Source: AC-32 sp963719275 | Lineage (GTDB): Bacteria; Actinomycetota; Thermoleophilia; Gaiellales; Gaiellaceae | Assembly: GCA_963719275.1 (NCBI GenBank) | Contig: CAVRBT010000015.1 | Location: 118,029-182,028, forward strand | Length of the DNA: 64,000 nucleotides | Direction: 5' to 3' | In this document: in pieces, positions 25,687 to 34,204 of the stretch | Numbering within the stretch: position 1 is the first letter of the stretch | Layout: each line of letters opens with the position of its first letter | Notes under the pieces: generated by a model | Told to the model about the DNA's origin: nothing | What the model saw: the letters and a program-made list of their open reading frames with translations, nothing else | Databases searched by the model: none | Program-made: the position numbers and the translations under genes

Positions 25687-27513
25687 CTACAGCCGTGCGG
25701 TTCCGAGATACGCCTCCTGGACGACGCCGCTCGCCGCGACCTCTGCCACCGACCCCTCGGCCACGACGGTGCCGGTTGCGAGGACGAGCACGCGGTCGGC
25801 GATGCGTCGGACGAGGCCGAGATTGTGCTCGACGACGAGGAGCGCGACGCCGCGCTCGCGAACGCGGCCGATCGCGTGCGTGATGGAATCGAGCTCGTCG
25901 GCTCCCGCGCCGGCGGCCAGCTCGTCGACGAGCAGCACCTGCGGCGCAGTCGCCAGCGCGGCGGCCAGCGCGACGAGTCGTCGCTGCGAGGTGGTCAGCT
26001 CGAGCGTCTTCCTGTCGGCCCCGTCCTCGAGCCCGACGAGCGCAAGCGCCTCCAGCGCCGCGGCCTCCGCCTCGCGGTCCTCGCGCCGCGCCTTCGGCGT
26101 CGCGAGGGCGGTGCGGGCGAGGCCGGCGTAGCGGCGCCGCGGCGCGCGGCCGACGAGCACGTTCTCGAGCGCGGTCAGCTCCGGGAAGACGGCCGTCGCC
26201 TGCAGCGTCCGCGCGATGCCCAGGCGGACACGCTCCGCGGTGAGCGCGGTCGTGACGTCGGTCGCGCCCAGCGCGATCGAGCCGGCGTCGGGCGGGGACG
26301 CGCCGGAGATCAGCCGGAGCGCGGTCGTCTTGCCCGACCCGTTCGGGCCGATCAGCGCAGCCGCCTCGCCCCGGCGCAGCTCCAGCGAGAGCCCGTCGAC
26401 GGCGACGACACCGCCGAAGGCCTTGCGCAGGTCCACAGCTGCGAGCACGGGCTCCTCGGGGCCGGCGGCAGGCGCAGCGGGTGAGGCCGGCGCCCGCCTC
26501 GGCCGCTCTTCGCGTCGAACCAGCTGGAGCAGTCGCGGCAGGACGCCTTCACCCCCGAGCGCCAGCACGAAGACGAGCAGCAGCGCCGCGACGGCGGCGT
26601 CGAAGCGCTCGAGCGGCAACTGCAGCACGCGGGCCAGCGGACCTGCAAGAAGCCCGATCAGACCGAGGATGACGACGCCGGTCGCGGGGCCGAGCGTCGC
26701 GGCCGCGCCGCCGACGAGCACGGCGACGAGCAGCTTGAACGAGAGGAAGGGGTCGTACCCGGCCGGGTCGGCGACCGCCTGCAGGTGGACCGAGAGGGCG
26801 CCGGCCAGTCCGGCCACCGCCGCGCTCGCGGCGAACGCGCCGAGGCGCCGCCGCTCGAGCCGTACGCCGAGCGAGGTGGCCAGCCCGGGCTCCTGCCGCA
26901 GCGCGGAGAGCTCGAGGCCCGGCGCACCGCGCCTGAGCGCAACTACCGCGAGCGCCGTCAGCGCGGTCAGCGCGAGCGCCACCTCGAAGTGCACGGTCGG
27001 CGTCGCGTCGAGCCCGAGCAGCGTCTTCGGCGGGAGGATCAGCCCCTGCGAGCCGCCGGACACGGACGAGAACGCGAGCAGAAAGAGCCAGACGAGCCAC
27101 GCGAGCAGCCAGGTGCTGACGGCCACGAAGGTCCGGCGCAGGCGGACGACCCCGCCGGAGATCACTCCGGCGACGAGGGCGGCGGCGGTCCCGGCCAGCG
27201 CCGCCGGCTCGAGCGGCCACCCCGAGCGCGCCACGAGCAACGCCGAGGTGAATGCGCCGATCGCCATGAACGCGCCCGTGCCGAGGGACGGCAGGCCCGC
27301 CGGCCCGACGATCAGCCCCAGGGCGGTTGCCGCGAGCGCAAGGTAGGCCGTGTCGGCAAGGGCATCCACCCGCACGCCGGGGAGCGAGAGGAAGGGCACG
27401 GCCGCCGCGACGACGAGCACGCCCAACGCGATCCAGGCCGGCGTCTGCCAGCGCATCCGCGCCTCGCCGGCGGCACGCCGCAGCTCGACCGCGGTCTGTC
27501 CGAGGACGCTCAT
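25687..27513 (-). CDS. Fused Liv-type permease and ATPase (LivM-LivG)
   Basis: A 608-residue fusion. Residues ~20-330 are a LivM-like permease with about 8-10 membrane helices (PAGLPSLGTGAFMAIGAFTS; FLSFKLLVAVLVGGAAATLGP EAA-type loop). Residues ~350-608 are a LivG-like ATPase with Walker A IGPNGSGKTTALRL, Walker B QVLLVDELAAGA and switch His VVEHNLGLVRR. The ABC signature is LTTSQRRLVALAAALA, far from LSGGQ. No LivF partner is encoded in the window, so the complex may use a homodimer of the fused ATPase or an ATPase encoded elsewhere. Confidence 0.88.
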   Translation of the reverse strand: MSVLGQTAVELRRAAGEARMRWQTPAWIALGVLVVAAAVPFLSLPGVRVDALADTAYLALAATALGLIVGPAGLPSLGTGAFMAIGAFTSALLVARSGWPLEPAALAGTAAALVAGVISGGVVRLRRTFVAVSTWLLAWLVWLFLLAFSSVSGGSQGLILPPKTLLGLDATPTVHFEVALALTALTALAVVALRRGAPGLELSALRQEPGLATSLGVRLERRRLGAFAASAAVAGLAGALSVHLQAVADPAGYDPFLSFKLLVAVLVGGAAATLGPATGVVILGLIGLLAGPLARVLQLPLERFDAAVAALLLVFVLALGGEGVLPRLLQLVRREERPRRAPASPAAPAAGPEEPVLAAVDLRKAFGGVVAVDGLSLELRRGEAAALIGPNGSGKTTALRLISGASPPDAGSIALGATDVTTALTAERVRLGIARTLQATAVFPELTALENVLVGRAPRRRYAGLARTALATPKARREDREAEAAALEALALVGLEDGADRKTLELTTSQRRLVALAAALATAPQVLLVDELAAGAGADELDSITHAIGRVRERGVALLVVEHNLGLVRRIADRVLVLATGTVVAEGSVAEVAASGVVQEAYLGTARL

Positions 27514-27676
27514 GGGCCGATCCTCGGCCCATGAGCGTGTGGAGGGGGCATCGGGGGAACCAGGAGGTTCCCCCTCTGGGATTCCTCGGCGGAGCCGAGG
27601 CGCACTTGGAAGAAGAAGGGGGCACGCGGGGGAAACCTGATTTCCGCCGCGGGAGCGAGCCGGAGGCGAGCGACGC
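27514..27676. other. Intercistronic gap with hairpins
   Basis: The 163-base gap between the livH-like and livMG-like genes holds a GGGGAACC/GGTTCCCC stem (27554-27573) and a CCTCGGC/GCCGAGG stem (27584-27600), then a purine-rich run. A similar GGGAAACC/GGTTTCCC palindrome is near 34180. No open frame with coding character was seen. Confidence 0.5.
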
Positions 27677-28609
27677 TCACTCCCGCTCCTCCAGCGCCTC
27701 TCGCGAAGGCCACAGCGAGATCAGCAGCAGCACGAAGAGAAGCGGCAGCACCTCGCGGTACGACGGCCCGAGCTGCCAGCCGCCGAGGTGGACGTTCGCG
27801 ATTGCGGACTCGACGACGCCGAGCACGAGCCCGGCCGCGAAGGCCTTGAGCGGCGGCCCGAAGCGGACCGCCAGCGCCGCCACGAGGCCCTTCAGCCCGA
27901 GCAGCGTCCCGGTGTTCGCGTTCACCGCCTCGCCGGGGGCGGCGGCGATCGCCGCCACCATCGCCAGCGCGCCGACGAGCGCGAACGCGAGCGTGATCAG
28001 CAGCTCCACCGGCACCCCGACGACGCGAGCGCCTTCAGGGTCGTCCGCGACCGCTCGAAGAGCACGGCCGTAACGTGTCCGCTCCAGGAACCACGCCGAG
28101 CCGAGCGCGATCGCGATCGCGAGCCCCGCGACGAAGAAGGCCCGGGCCTGCACCTGCGCGCCGCCGATGTGCACGAACCCGGCCGTGCCGACCCGGTGGA
28201 ACGGCAGCGGGTCGGGAAAGACGTAGCTCGAGCGCTGGAAGACCGCGCCGATCAGCGCGCGGATCGCAAAGGCGACGGCAGCCGTCCCCGCGACCCAGCC
28301 GATCGTCGACCCGCGGCTGAGGTACGGCTGGACGAGGCCGACGTAGGTCGCCGCGCCGGCGAGCACGCAGACGGCGAGCCCGACGATCAGCGCAAAGATG
28401 AACTTCGGCTCGCGCGCGCCGCCCTGGCTCACCGGCGTGGTGCCCGCGAAGACGAGCAGTGTCGTGAAGATCCCGAGCCCGACGAGGTCGCCGAAGGCGA
28501 AGTGCACGATCCCGGTGAGTCGGTAGATCAGGGAGTACCCGGCGGCGAAGAGCCCGTAGACCCCACCGGCGGCGAGCCCGGAAACGATGACCTGAAGCGC
28601 GATCGTCAC
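27677..28609 (-). CDS. livH: Liv-type ABC transporter permease (LivH)
   Basis: Branched-chain-amino-acid-type permease of 310 residues with about eight membrane helices. It begins MTIALQVIVSGLAAGGVYGL, followed by YRLTGIVHFAFGDLVGLGIF, and carries the conserved cytoplasmic ATPase-contact loop TRYGRALRAVADDPEGARVV. It ends with a strong helix VLPLLFVLLLISLWPSREAL. First gene of the transporter operon on the minus strand (livH, livMG fusion, binding protein, exported accessory). Confidence 0.92.
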   Translation of the reverse strand: MTIALQVIVSGLAAGGVYGLFAAGYSLIYRLTGIVHFAFGDLVGLGIFTTLLVFAGTTPVSQGGAREPKFIFALIVGLAVCVLAGAATYVGLVQPYLSRGSTIGWVAGTAAVAFAIRALIGAVFQRSSYVFPDPLPFHRVGTAGFVHIGGAQVQARAFFVAGLAIAIALGSAWFLERTRYGRALRAVADDPEGARVVGVPVELLITLAFALVGALAMVAAIAAAPGEAVNANTGTLLGLKGLVAALAVRFGPPLKAFAAGLVLGVVESAIANVHLGGWQLGPSYREVLPLLFVLLLISLWPSREALEERE

Positions 28610-28621
28610 GCGCGGAAGCTT

Positions 28622-29160
28622 CTACCAGTGCGGACGGGCGAAACGAACCAAGCGCGGGTAGGCCAACCCCGGTAGTGGTCCGCCGAGGCTGAGCACGACG
28701 CGCCGAAGCGAGCGGTCACACGCGACACGCCTTTGCCCATGAGCCGGAAACTGAGATCCGCCTCTGTAGTCCGCGGCCTGTCGTTGCAGCCTGACGGAGA
28801 AGTGTCCGTCTCTAGCCGGGCCGGACACACCCTGAAAGCGGAATGCAATCAGCGTCAGCTGATCATCCTGCGCGTGCCGTCGTTCGAGATACGGGATGAG
28901 CGTCGCACGGTTGGCCGCCAAGGAATTCACCCGCCTGCTCCGGGCGTTCCCGACGAGTACCACCGAAACTCGGGGGAAGGCGCAAACAACTCGTCGAGCA
29001 CCGAGAGCTCCCCGCTGCTGAACACCTTCGTGAATGTCGCGATCCTTTCACGGACCGGAGCAGCAGAGCACGAGGTTGCGGCTTGGGGATTCCCAGAGCC
29101 GGTAGCGGGAGCGGGGAGGAACGCCACACAAAACGCAGCCAGACGGCCCGCCCACTTCAC
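28622..29160 (-). pseudogene. SnoaL-like exported protein with one-base frameshift
   Basis: First frame: signal peptide MKWAGRLAAFCVAFLPAPA, then RERIATFTKVFSSGELSVLD and ELFAPSPEFRWYSSGTPGA, a typical NTF2/SnoaL-like start. It stops at 28927. In the next frame similarity continues: NSLAANRATLIPYLERRHAQ, LTLIAFRFQGVSG, GSQFPAHGQRRVACDRSLRR, ending FARPHW. One base appears missing around 28929-28941 in a GGCGGG run. The product would otherwise be about 179 residues. It fills most of the otherwise empty 28610-29303 interval; nothing else is seen there. Confidence 0.6.
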
Positions 29161-29303
29161 GGGTCAAATTACACCGCGTCACGCCTCTGGTTCCAGCTCG
29201 CCGCCGCAGCCGACACGTGCGGCTGCGGCTAACAGACGCGTGGCTCAGGGCGAACCGTCGAAAGTCGTCATGCCCACGAGAGCGGGCGGACTTTCGACGG
29301 GAG

Positions 29304-29376
29304 TGCGCCCGGCATGATTCGAACATGCGACCTCTGCCTCCGCAGGGCAGCGCTCTATCCCCTGAGCTACGGGCGC
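29304..29376 (-). tRNA. tRNA-Arg, anticodon GCG
   Basis: Full cloverleaf on the minus strand: acceptor GCGCCCG/CGGGCGC, D arm GCTC/GAGC, anticodon arm CTGCC-CTGCGGA-GGCAG, T arm GCATG-TTCGAAT-CATGC, discriminator A, no encoded CCA. Loop position 34-36 reads GCG, which decodes CGC/CGU arginine codons. Most bacteria use an ACG (inosine-modified) tRNA for these codons, so this anticodon is unusual. The first ten bases overlap the end of the YgfZ gene. Confidence 0.9.
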
Positions 29377-30146
29377 GGGGGGATCAAGTGTAGCCGCGCC
29401 TCGGCGCCGCCGATCTGCAGGACGGCGTCGTCCGGGACCTCGCGCCTGACGTACCCGAGTGCGCGGCCGGGGACCGCGCTCGTGATGCGGCCGACGGCCT
29501 TCTCACCGAGGTGGATCCCGTCGCCGGGGCTCGCCTCCTCGACCTCGAGCACGCGCAGACGGCGGTTCGGGCGGCCGCGGTAGTGAAGGCGCGCAATCGG
29601 CTCCTGGCCCGGGTAGCAGCCCTTCGTGAAGGAGACGTGCGTGTCGTCGAGCCCGGCTTCCGCGGGAAGAATCGTTTCGTCCAGCTCCTTGCCCCAGGCG
29701 GGGGTCCCGGCCTCGATACGGAGCGGCTCGAGCTCCTGCGGGTCCGCGGCATCGAGCTCCTCTTCGCCCCACGACTCCCACGCCTCGATTCCGAAGTCCT
29801 CGTTGCGGATCCCTTCGCCCTCACCGAGGCGGAGGTAGCCGCGATACGGCTTGACCTCGATCTCGCACCTCGCCGCAAACCGCGCGCGCAGTAGCGTCGC
29901 GGCAACCGTCCGGGCGAGATCGCTCTCTGTCAGCAGCAGGAACGCGTCGGGCCCCTCGCGCACGACGCGAAGCGGCGCGATGATGCGGCTCTTCGGCGTC
30001 AGCAGCAGCGCCGGCCGAGCCTCGCCCGCCACGAGCGAGACGACCTCGTTGGAGAGCATCCGCTCGAGGAAGTCGGCCGCCTCGGGGCCCGTGACGGCCA
30101 CGTAGCCACGGTCGAGCCGGTAGACGATGTTGGTCGCCGTCTCCAT
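29367..30146 (-). CDS. ygfZ: YgfZ/GcvT-like folate-binding protein
   Basis: Tetrahydrofolate-binding protein of the COG0354 family, implicated in maintenance of certain Fe-S enzymes. The 259-residue protein from the ATG at 30146 (METATNIVYRLDRGYVAVTG) carries the family signature KGCYPGQEPIAR and FLERMLSNEVVSLVAGEARP. The last codons and the TAG stop lie inside the 5' end of the tRNA-Arg gene, a ten-base overlap on the same strand. RNA processing that frees the tRNA would cut this mRNA in its last codons. Confidence 0.9.
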   Translation of the reverse strand: METATNIVYRLDRGYVAVTGPEAADFLERMLSNEVVSLVAGEARPALLLTPKSRIIAPLRVVREGPDAFLLLTESDLARTVAATLLRARFAARCEIEVKPYRGYLRLGEGEGIRNEDFGIEAWESWGEEELDAADPQELEPLRIEAGTPAWGKELDETILPAEAGLDDTHVSFTKGCYPGQEPIARLHYRGRPNRRLRVLEVEEASPGDGIHLGEKAVGRITSAVPGRALGYVRREVPDDAVLQIGGAEARLHLIPPRP

Positions 30147-30242
30147 GCGAATCAGTGTAGGGGCGGGCACGCGGGCGACCTCCGCACGATCGCCGGCCGG
30201 GACGTACCATCCGGCTCCTGTTACCTCTGGGGAGGAGGAAAC

Positions 30243-31967
30243 ATGCGGCAGATTCTCCCCGCCGTGCCGCTGGTGGCGGCGATGGCCCTCGTTCTGGCGG
30301 GGTTTGCAGGGGCGACGAACCCTGACACCCTGGTCAACGTCGGTAGCCCGCCCTCGCCGTTCGCGCAGAACAAGCAGAACGAGCCTGCGCTGGCGGTCGA
30401 CGCGAACCATCCGAACGTCCTCGCCGCGGGAGCAAACGACGAGATCGATATCGAGGCCTGCAACGCGGGCGACCCGACCACGTGCCCGTTCACGCCGGGC
30501 ATCGGCACCTCGGGTGTCTACTTCTCGTTCGACTCCGGCACGACTTGGACGCAACCGACCTACACGGGCCTCACCGCGCGTGACTGTCTCGGCCCGGCGC
30601 CGTGCACTCCGCATGTCGGGCCGATCGGCACGCTGCCCGGGTACTTCGAGAACGGCCTCGTCTCGGACGGCGACCCGGCGGTCGCGTTCGGCCCGACCCC
30701 GGGCGTGGGCGGGTTCAGCTGGGACAACGGCTCGCGGCTGTATTACGCGAACCTGACCTCGGGCTCGGCGCTGAAAGGCTTCGAGGGGATCGGCGTCTCG
30801 CGTACGGACAACGTCCGGGCCGCGGCTGCCGGGGACCAGGCGGCGTGGATGCCGCCCGCTGTTATTTCGAAGCAGTCGTCTGCCACCTTCGCGGACAAGG
30901 AGCAGATCTGGGCCGACAACGCGTCGTCGAGCTCGTTCTTCGGCAACGTCTATGTCTGCTGGGAGAACTTCGTCGGCAACGGAGCTGGAGCGCTCGTCGT
31001 CGCGAGATCGACTGACGGGGGCGATTCATGGAGCCAGAAGCAGGTGACGCCGGCGCACGCGGTTCCGCCAAAGCTGTGGGGCCAGTCCGGCTGCACGATC
31101 AGGACCGACTCCGACGGCACCGTCTACGTCTTCTACGAGCAGTTCCAATCGCCGTTCACGTTCCTGCCGCCTCAAGGCACGCACATGCTCGTCAAGTCGT
31201 TCGACGGCGGGCAGAGCTGGACGCGGCCGCTGTCCCTGTACGGGATCACCGATCCGTGCTTCAGGTTCAGCAATGACGGCGCCGGCGACCGCTGCGTCGA
31301 AGACGGCCTGGCGGGAGCCCGCAACGACCTGTCGGCCTCACCGAGCGTCAGCATCGCCAACGGCGCGCCGACGGGAGCTGGAGCCACGAACGAGATCCTC
31401 AACGCGTGGGCCGACGGACGCGACGGCCTTAACCACGAGCACGTGCTGTTCTCGTCCTCGAGCGAGGGCGGGGATCCCGGCACGTGGTCGGAGCCGAGGC
31501 CAATCGAGACATCCGGAGACCGCGGCTACTACGCAACACCGGCGATCTCGCCCGACGGCTCCACCGTCTACGTCGTCTATAACGCGTTCACGACCCCGTT
31601 CAGGGAAGACACGTCAGCTCCGCGCGGCCTCGTCGGCGTCGTGAAGCGGGCATCCGTCTCGGGCGACGGGACCGTCGGCGCCTTCTCCGACGTCCACCGA
31701 GGCGTACCTGGCGACCCGCGGGGCTCGAGCCAGAACAACCTCGTAATGGAGTTCCTCGGCGACTACGTCTACGCAATCGCCACGAACACCTACGGGGCAG
31801 CCGTCTGGAACGACGTCAGCGCCGCGGCCGACTGCCCGGCGATCGACGCGTACCGGCAGTCCTTCCAGACAGGTGGCTCGCTGCCGGCGCCGGCGGTCCA
31901 GTCCGTCTGTCCGGCGACGTTCGGCAACAGCGACATCCGCGGCGGCTCGTACCCGACGCCGGGGTAA
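30243..31967 (+). CDS. Secreted Asp-box/BNR-repeat protein (574 aa)
   Basis: Exported protein with signal peptide MRQILPAVPLVAAMALVLAG. It has the block QNKQNEPALAVDANHPNVLA, Asp boxes SFDSGTTWTQP, STDGGDSWSQK and SFDGGQSWTRP, and the conserved SISNGAPTGAGATNEI-type and FLGDYVYAIATN blocks. The C-terminus CPAIDAYRQSF...CPATFGNSDIRGGSY has paired cysteines likely to form disulfides. It is closely related to the next gene at 32087 in order of motifs and both ends. A strong ribosome site (GGGGAGGAGG) precedes the ATG. Function unknown; a beta-propeller adhesin or binding protein is the likely fold. Confidence 0.85.
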   Translation: MRQILPAVPLVAAMALVLAGFAGATNPDTLVNVGSPPSPFAQNKQNEPALAVDANHPNVLAAGANDEIDIEACNAGDPTTCPFTPGIGTSGVYFSFDSGTTWTQPTYTGLTARDCLGPAPCTPHVGPIGTLPGYFENGLVSDGDPAVAFGPTPGVGGFSWDNGSRLYYANLTSGSALKGFEGIGVSRTDNVRAAAAGDQAAWMPPAVISKQSSATFADKEQIWADNASSSSFFGNVYVCWENFVGNGAGALVVARSTDGGDSWSQKQVTPAHAVPPKLWGQSGCTIRTDSDGTVYVFYEQFQSPFTFLPPQGTHMLVKSFDGGQSWTRPLSLYGITDPCFRFSNDGAGDRCVEDGLAGARNDLSASPSVSIANGAPTGAGATNEILNAWADGRDGLNHEHVLFSSSSEGGDPGTWSEPRPIETSGDRGYYATPAISPDGSTVYVVYNAFTTPFREDTSAPRGLVGVVKRASVSGDGTVGAFSDVHRGVPGDPRGSSQNNLVMEFLGDYVYAIATNTYGAAVWNDVSAAADCPAIDAYRQSFQTGGSLPAPAVQSVCPATFGNSDIRGGSYPTPG

Positions 31968-31984
31968 GCGCACCAGCGGAAGCT

Positions 31985-32009
31985 GGGGGGCGTCCTCGGG
32001 GCGCCCCCC
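31985..32009 (+). terminator. GC hairpin after the first Asp-box gene
   Basis: GGGGGGCG/CGCCCCCC stem with TCCTC-type loop 18 bases past the stop codon. No T-tract follows, so read-through into 32087 is plausible. Confidence 0.4.
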
Positions 32010-32086
32010 GATGCCGCTCTCGCGGCGTTGGGCGAACAGGGTTAGTATCCAGCCGTCTATCACCTTTCTGGGGAGGAGGGGGGATC

Positions 32087-33883
32087 ATGCGCAACGTCCT
32101 GCGCGCCCTACCGCTGGTCGCGGTAGCGGCGCTCGTGGTGACCGCGGTCGCGGGCGCGTTCAATCCGGACACGCGCGTCACGGTCGGCAACGTCGGCTCG
32201 CCGTTCCCGCAGAACAAGCAGAACGAACCGGCCGTGGCGATCAACCCGGCGGTGCCGACGATCGTCGCCGCCGGAGCCAACGACGAGATCGACCTCGAAG
32301 CCTGCAACAACCGCACCGACGTCACCTGTCCGTTCACGTTCGGCGTCGGCACCTCGGGGATCTACTTCTCGAACGACAGCGGCACGACGTGGTCACAGCC
32401 GACGTACACCGGCCTCTCGGCACGCAATTGCCTCGGCCTCGTCGGCACGTCCGCGAGCCCGGCTGACAACTGCGACCCGAGCCCGGGCCCGATCGGCACG
32501 CTGCCGCGCTACTTCGAGAACAACCTAATCTCGGACGGCGATCCGGCAGTCGGCTTCGGCCCGCTGCCCGGGCCCGGCGGGTCGTTCTCCTGGACGAACG
32601 GCTGGCGGCTCTACTACGCGAACATCACCTCGAGCCTCGGGCCGAGCCCGCTGAAGGGCTTCGAGGGCGTCGGGGTCTCACGTCTCGACAGCACCAACTA
32701 CGCGGCTGCACAGGCAGGGGTCAATACCGCCTGGCACGCGCCAGTGATCGCGACGAAGCAGAACTCGGCGCTGTTCTCGGATCACGAGATGCTCGCCGTC
32801 GACGACGCGTCGTCCAGCCCGCTGTTCGGCAACGTCTATGTCTGCGACGCGGCGTTCCGCGGCACCGCCGAGTTCATCGGCAAGGGGAACGCCGCGCCGG
32901 AGCCGATCGTCGTCAGCTACTCGTCGGACGGCGGCGACACCTGGGGCCACACGCAGCTCTCGCAGTCGGTCAACAACGGCCAGATCGGTGGTCGGCAGGA
33001 CTGCGCCGTCAACACCGACAGCCGGGGACGGGTCTACGTCTTCTGGGACGGAACTGACCCGTTGACCCGGACGCTCGCCATCTTCATGACGGTCTCCTCC
33101 GACGGCGGCAAGCACTTCACGCGTCCGGCGTCGGTCGTCACCCACATCGTGTCCGCGGGCATCGTCGACGCCATCGGCGACCTCACGTTCGATGGGCAGG
33201 CGGGGGCGCGGGACGGCTCGTTCCCGACCGTCGACATCGCCAACGGCGCGCCGACCGGAGCGGGCGCGACCGACGAGATCGTGCTCGCGTGGACGCAGGG
33301 TCCGACCCCGACCAACGTGAGCCCGGGTCCGAACGAGGAGGTCCATGTCTTGAGGTCGACGAACGGCGGCAGCACGTGGACGGGCCCGATCGTGGCCTCG
33401 CCGCCGAGCGACCGACCGGATTTCCCGGCGATCGCGATCTCGCCTGACGGCACGGACGTCTACCTGACGTACATGGCGTTCCTGCAGCCATGGCAGACGA
33501 CCAACGCCGTGCCGCGCCTGTTCCAGGGCATCGTGCGGCACGCGGACGTGAGTCCTGGGACGGGTGCTATCGGTGCATGGACGGACCTCCACCGGGCGCC
33601 CGTGGGCGACGCGAGGGGCTCCAGCGCGAACGCGCTCATCGACGAGTTCCTCGGCGACTACAACTACGTCTTCGCGACGAACGACTACGCCGTGGCGACG
33701 TGGAACGACGCCCGCGACGCAGCCGACTGCCCGGCGATCGACGCATACCGGCAGGCGGTCGTGGACGGCACAGCGGCGGGCGATGCAACCGACCCGAACC
33801 GCCCCGCGCCGCAGCAGGACTGCCCGGCGACGTTCGGCAACACCGACATCTTCGGCGGCTCGTACCCGGATCCCACTCCGTAG
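32087..33883 (+). CDS. Secreted Asp-box/BNR-repeat protein (598 aa), tandem paralogue
   Basis: Tandem duplicate of the gene at 30243. Signal peptide MRNVLRALPLVAVAALVVTA, then FPQNKQNEPAVAINPAVPTI, FGVGTSGIYFSNDSGTTWSQ, Asp boxes SSDGGDTWGHT, SSDGGKHFTRP and STNGGSTWTGP, NGAPTGAGATDEIVLAW, EFLGDYNYVFATNDYAVATW and the same C-terminal end CPATFGNTDIFGGSYPDP. The ribosome site GGGGAGGAGGGGGG lies in front of the ATG. Function unknown. Confidence 0.85.
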   Translation: MRNVLRALPLVAVAALVVTAVAGAFNPDTRVTVGNVGSPFPQNKQNEPAVAINPAVPTIVAAGANDEIDLEACNNRTDVTCPFTFGVGTSGIYFSNDSGTTWSQPTYTGLSARNCLGLVGTSASPADNCDPSPGPIGTLPRYFENNLISDGDPAVGFGPLPGPGGSFSWTNGWRLYYANITSSLGPSPLKGFEGVGVSRLDSTNYAAAQAGVNTAWHAPVIATKQNSALFSDHEMLAVDDASSSPLFGNVYVCDAAFRGTAEFIGKGNAAPEPIVVSYSSDGGDTWGHTQLSQSVNNGQIGGRQDCAVNTDSRGRVYVFWDGTDPLTRTLAIFMTVSSDGGKHFTRPASVVTHIVSAGIVDAIGDLTFDGQAGARDGSFPTVDIANGAPTGAGATDEIVLAWTQGPTPTNVSPGPNEEVHVLRSTNGGSTWTGPIVASPPSDRPDFPAIAISPDGTDVYLTYMAFLQPWQTTNAVPRLFQGIVRHADVSPGTGAIGAWTDLHRAPVGDARGSSANALIDEFLGDYNYVFATNDYAVATWNDARDAADCPAIDAYRQAVVDGTAAGDATDPNRPAPQQDCPATFGNTDIFGGSYPDPTP

Positions 33884-33902
33884 CGAGAGCCGAACCTGAC
33901 TT

Positions 33903-33932
33903 CGAGGGGCGCCTACGGGCGCCCCTCGTTTT
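33903..33932 (+). terminator. Rho-independent terminator after the Asp-box tandem
   Basis: CGAGGGGCGCC/GGGCGCCCCTCG stem with a TAC loop followed by TTTT, 19 bases past the stop codon. Confidence 0.8.
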
Positions 33933-34005
33933 CACTCGAACGGGGGAGCGAGCCGCCGTGGCGGCCGCCGATATTCATCGCGACCCACCTCCCCATCCCC
34001 CTCGT

Positions 34006-34031
34006 ACGAAACGGCCCTTGGGCCGTTTCGT
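34006..34031. terminator. Perfect hairpin between convergent genes
   Basis: ACGAAACGGCC/GGCCGTTTCGT stem with a CTTG loop between the Asp-box tandem and groEL. It may stop transcription from either side; T-tract weak. Confidence 0.45.
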
Positions 34032-34116
34032 CGTTAAGGGGCAAAGGCCGACGCCACCCGCCGGCCTTCTCCTTCGAACGGTGACTGTCACTGTGACTGT
34101 CACTGTTTCTCCTTTG

Positions 34117-34151
34117 AAAAGCAGAAGGGCCGGCTTGGCCGGCCCTTCTGC
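34117..34151 (-). terminator. groEL terminator
   Basis: GCAGAAGGGCCGGC/GCCGGCCCTTCTGC perfect 14-base stem with a short loop, followed on the minus strand by TTTTC, about 55 bases past the groEL stop. Confidence 0.8.
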
Positions 34152-34204
34152 TGTGGACCCTAGCGAGGGGGTCAACGAGGGAAACCGGGTTTCCCCCATG
34201 CGAC

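Noticed and set aside
34080..34112. Regulatory tandem repeat (GTGACTGTCACT)
   Set aside because: Only about two units long in a terminator region; too short to support a role.
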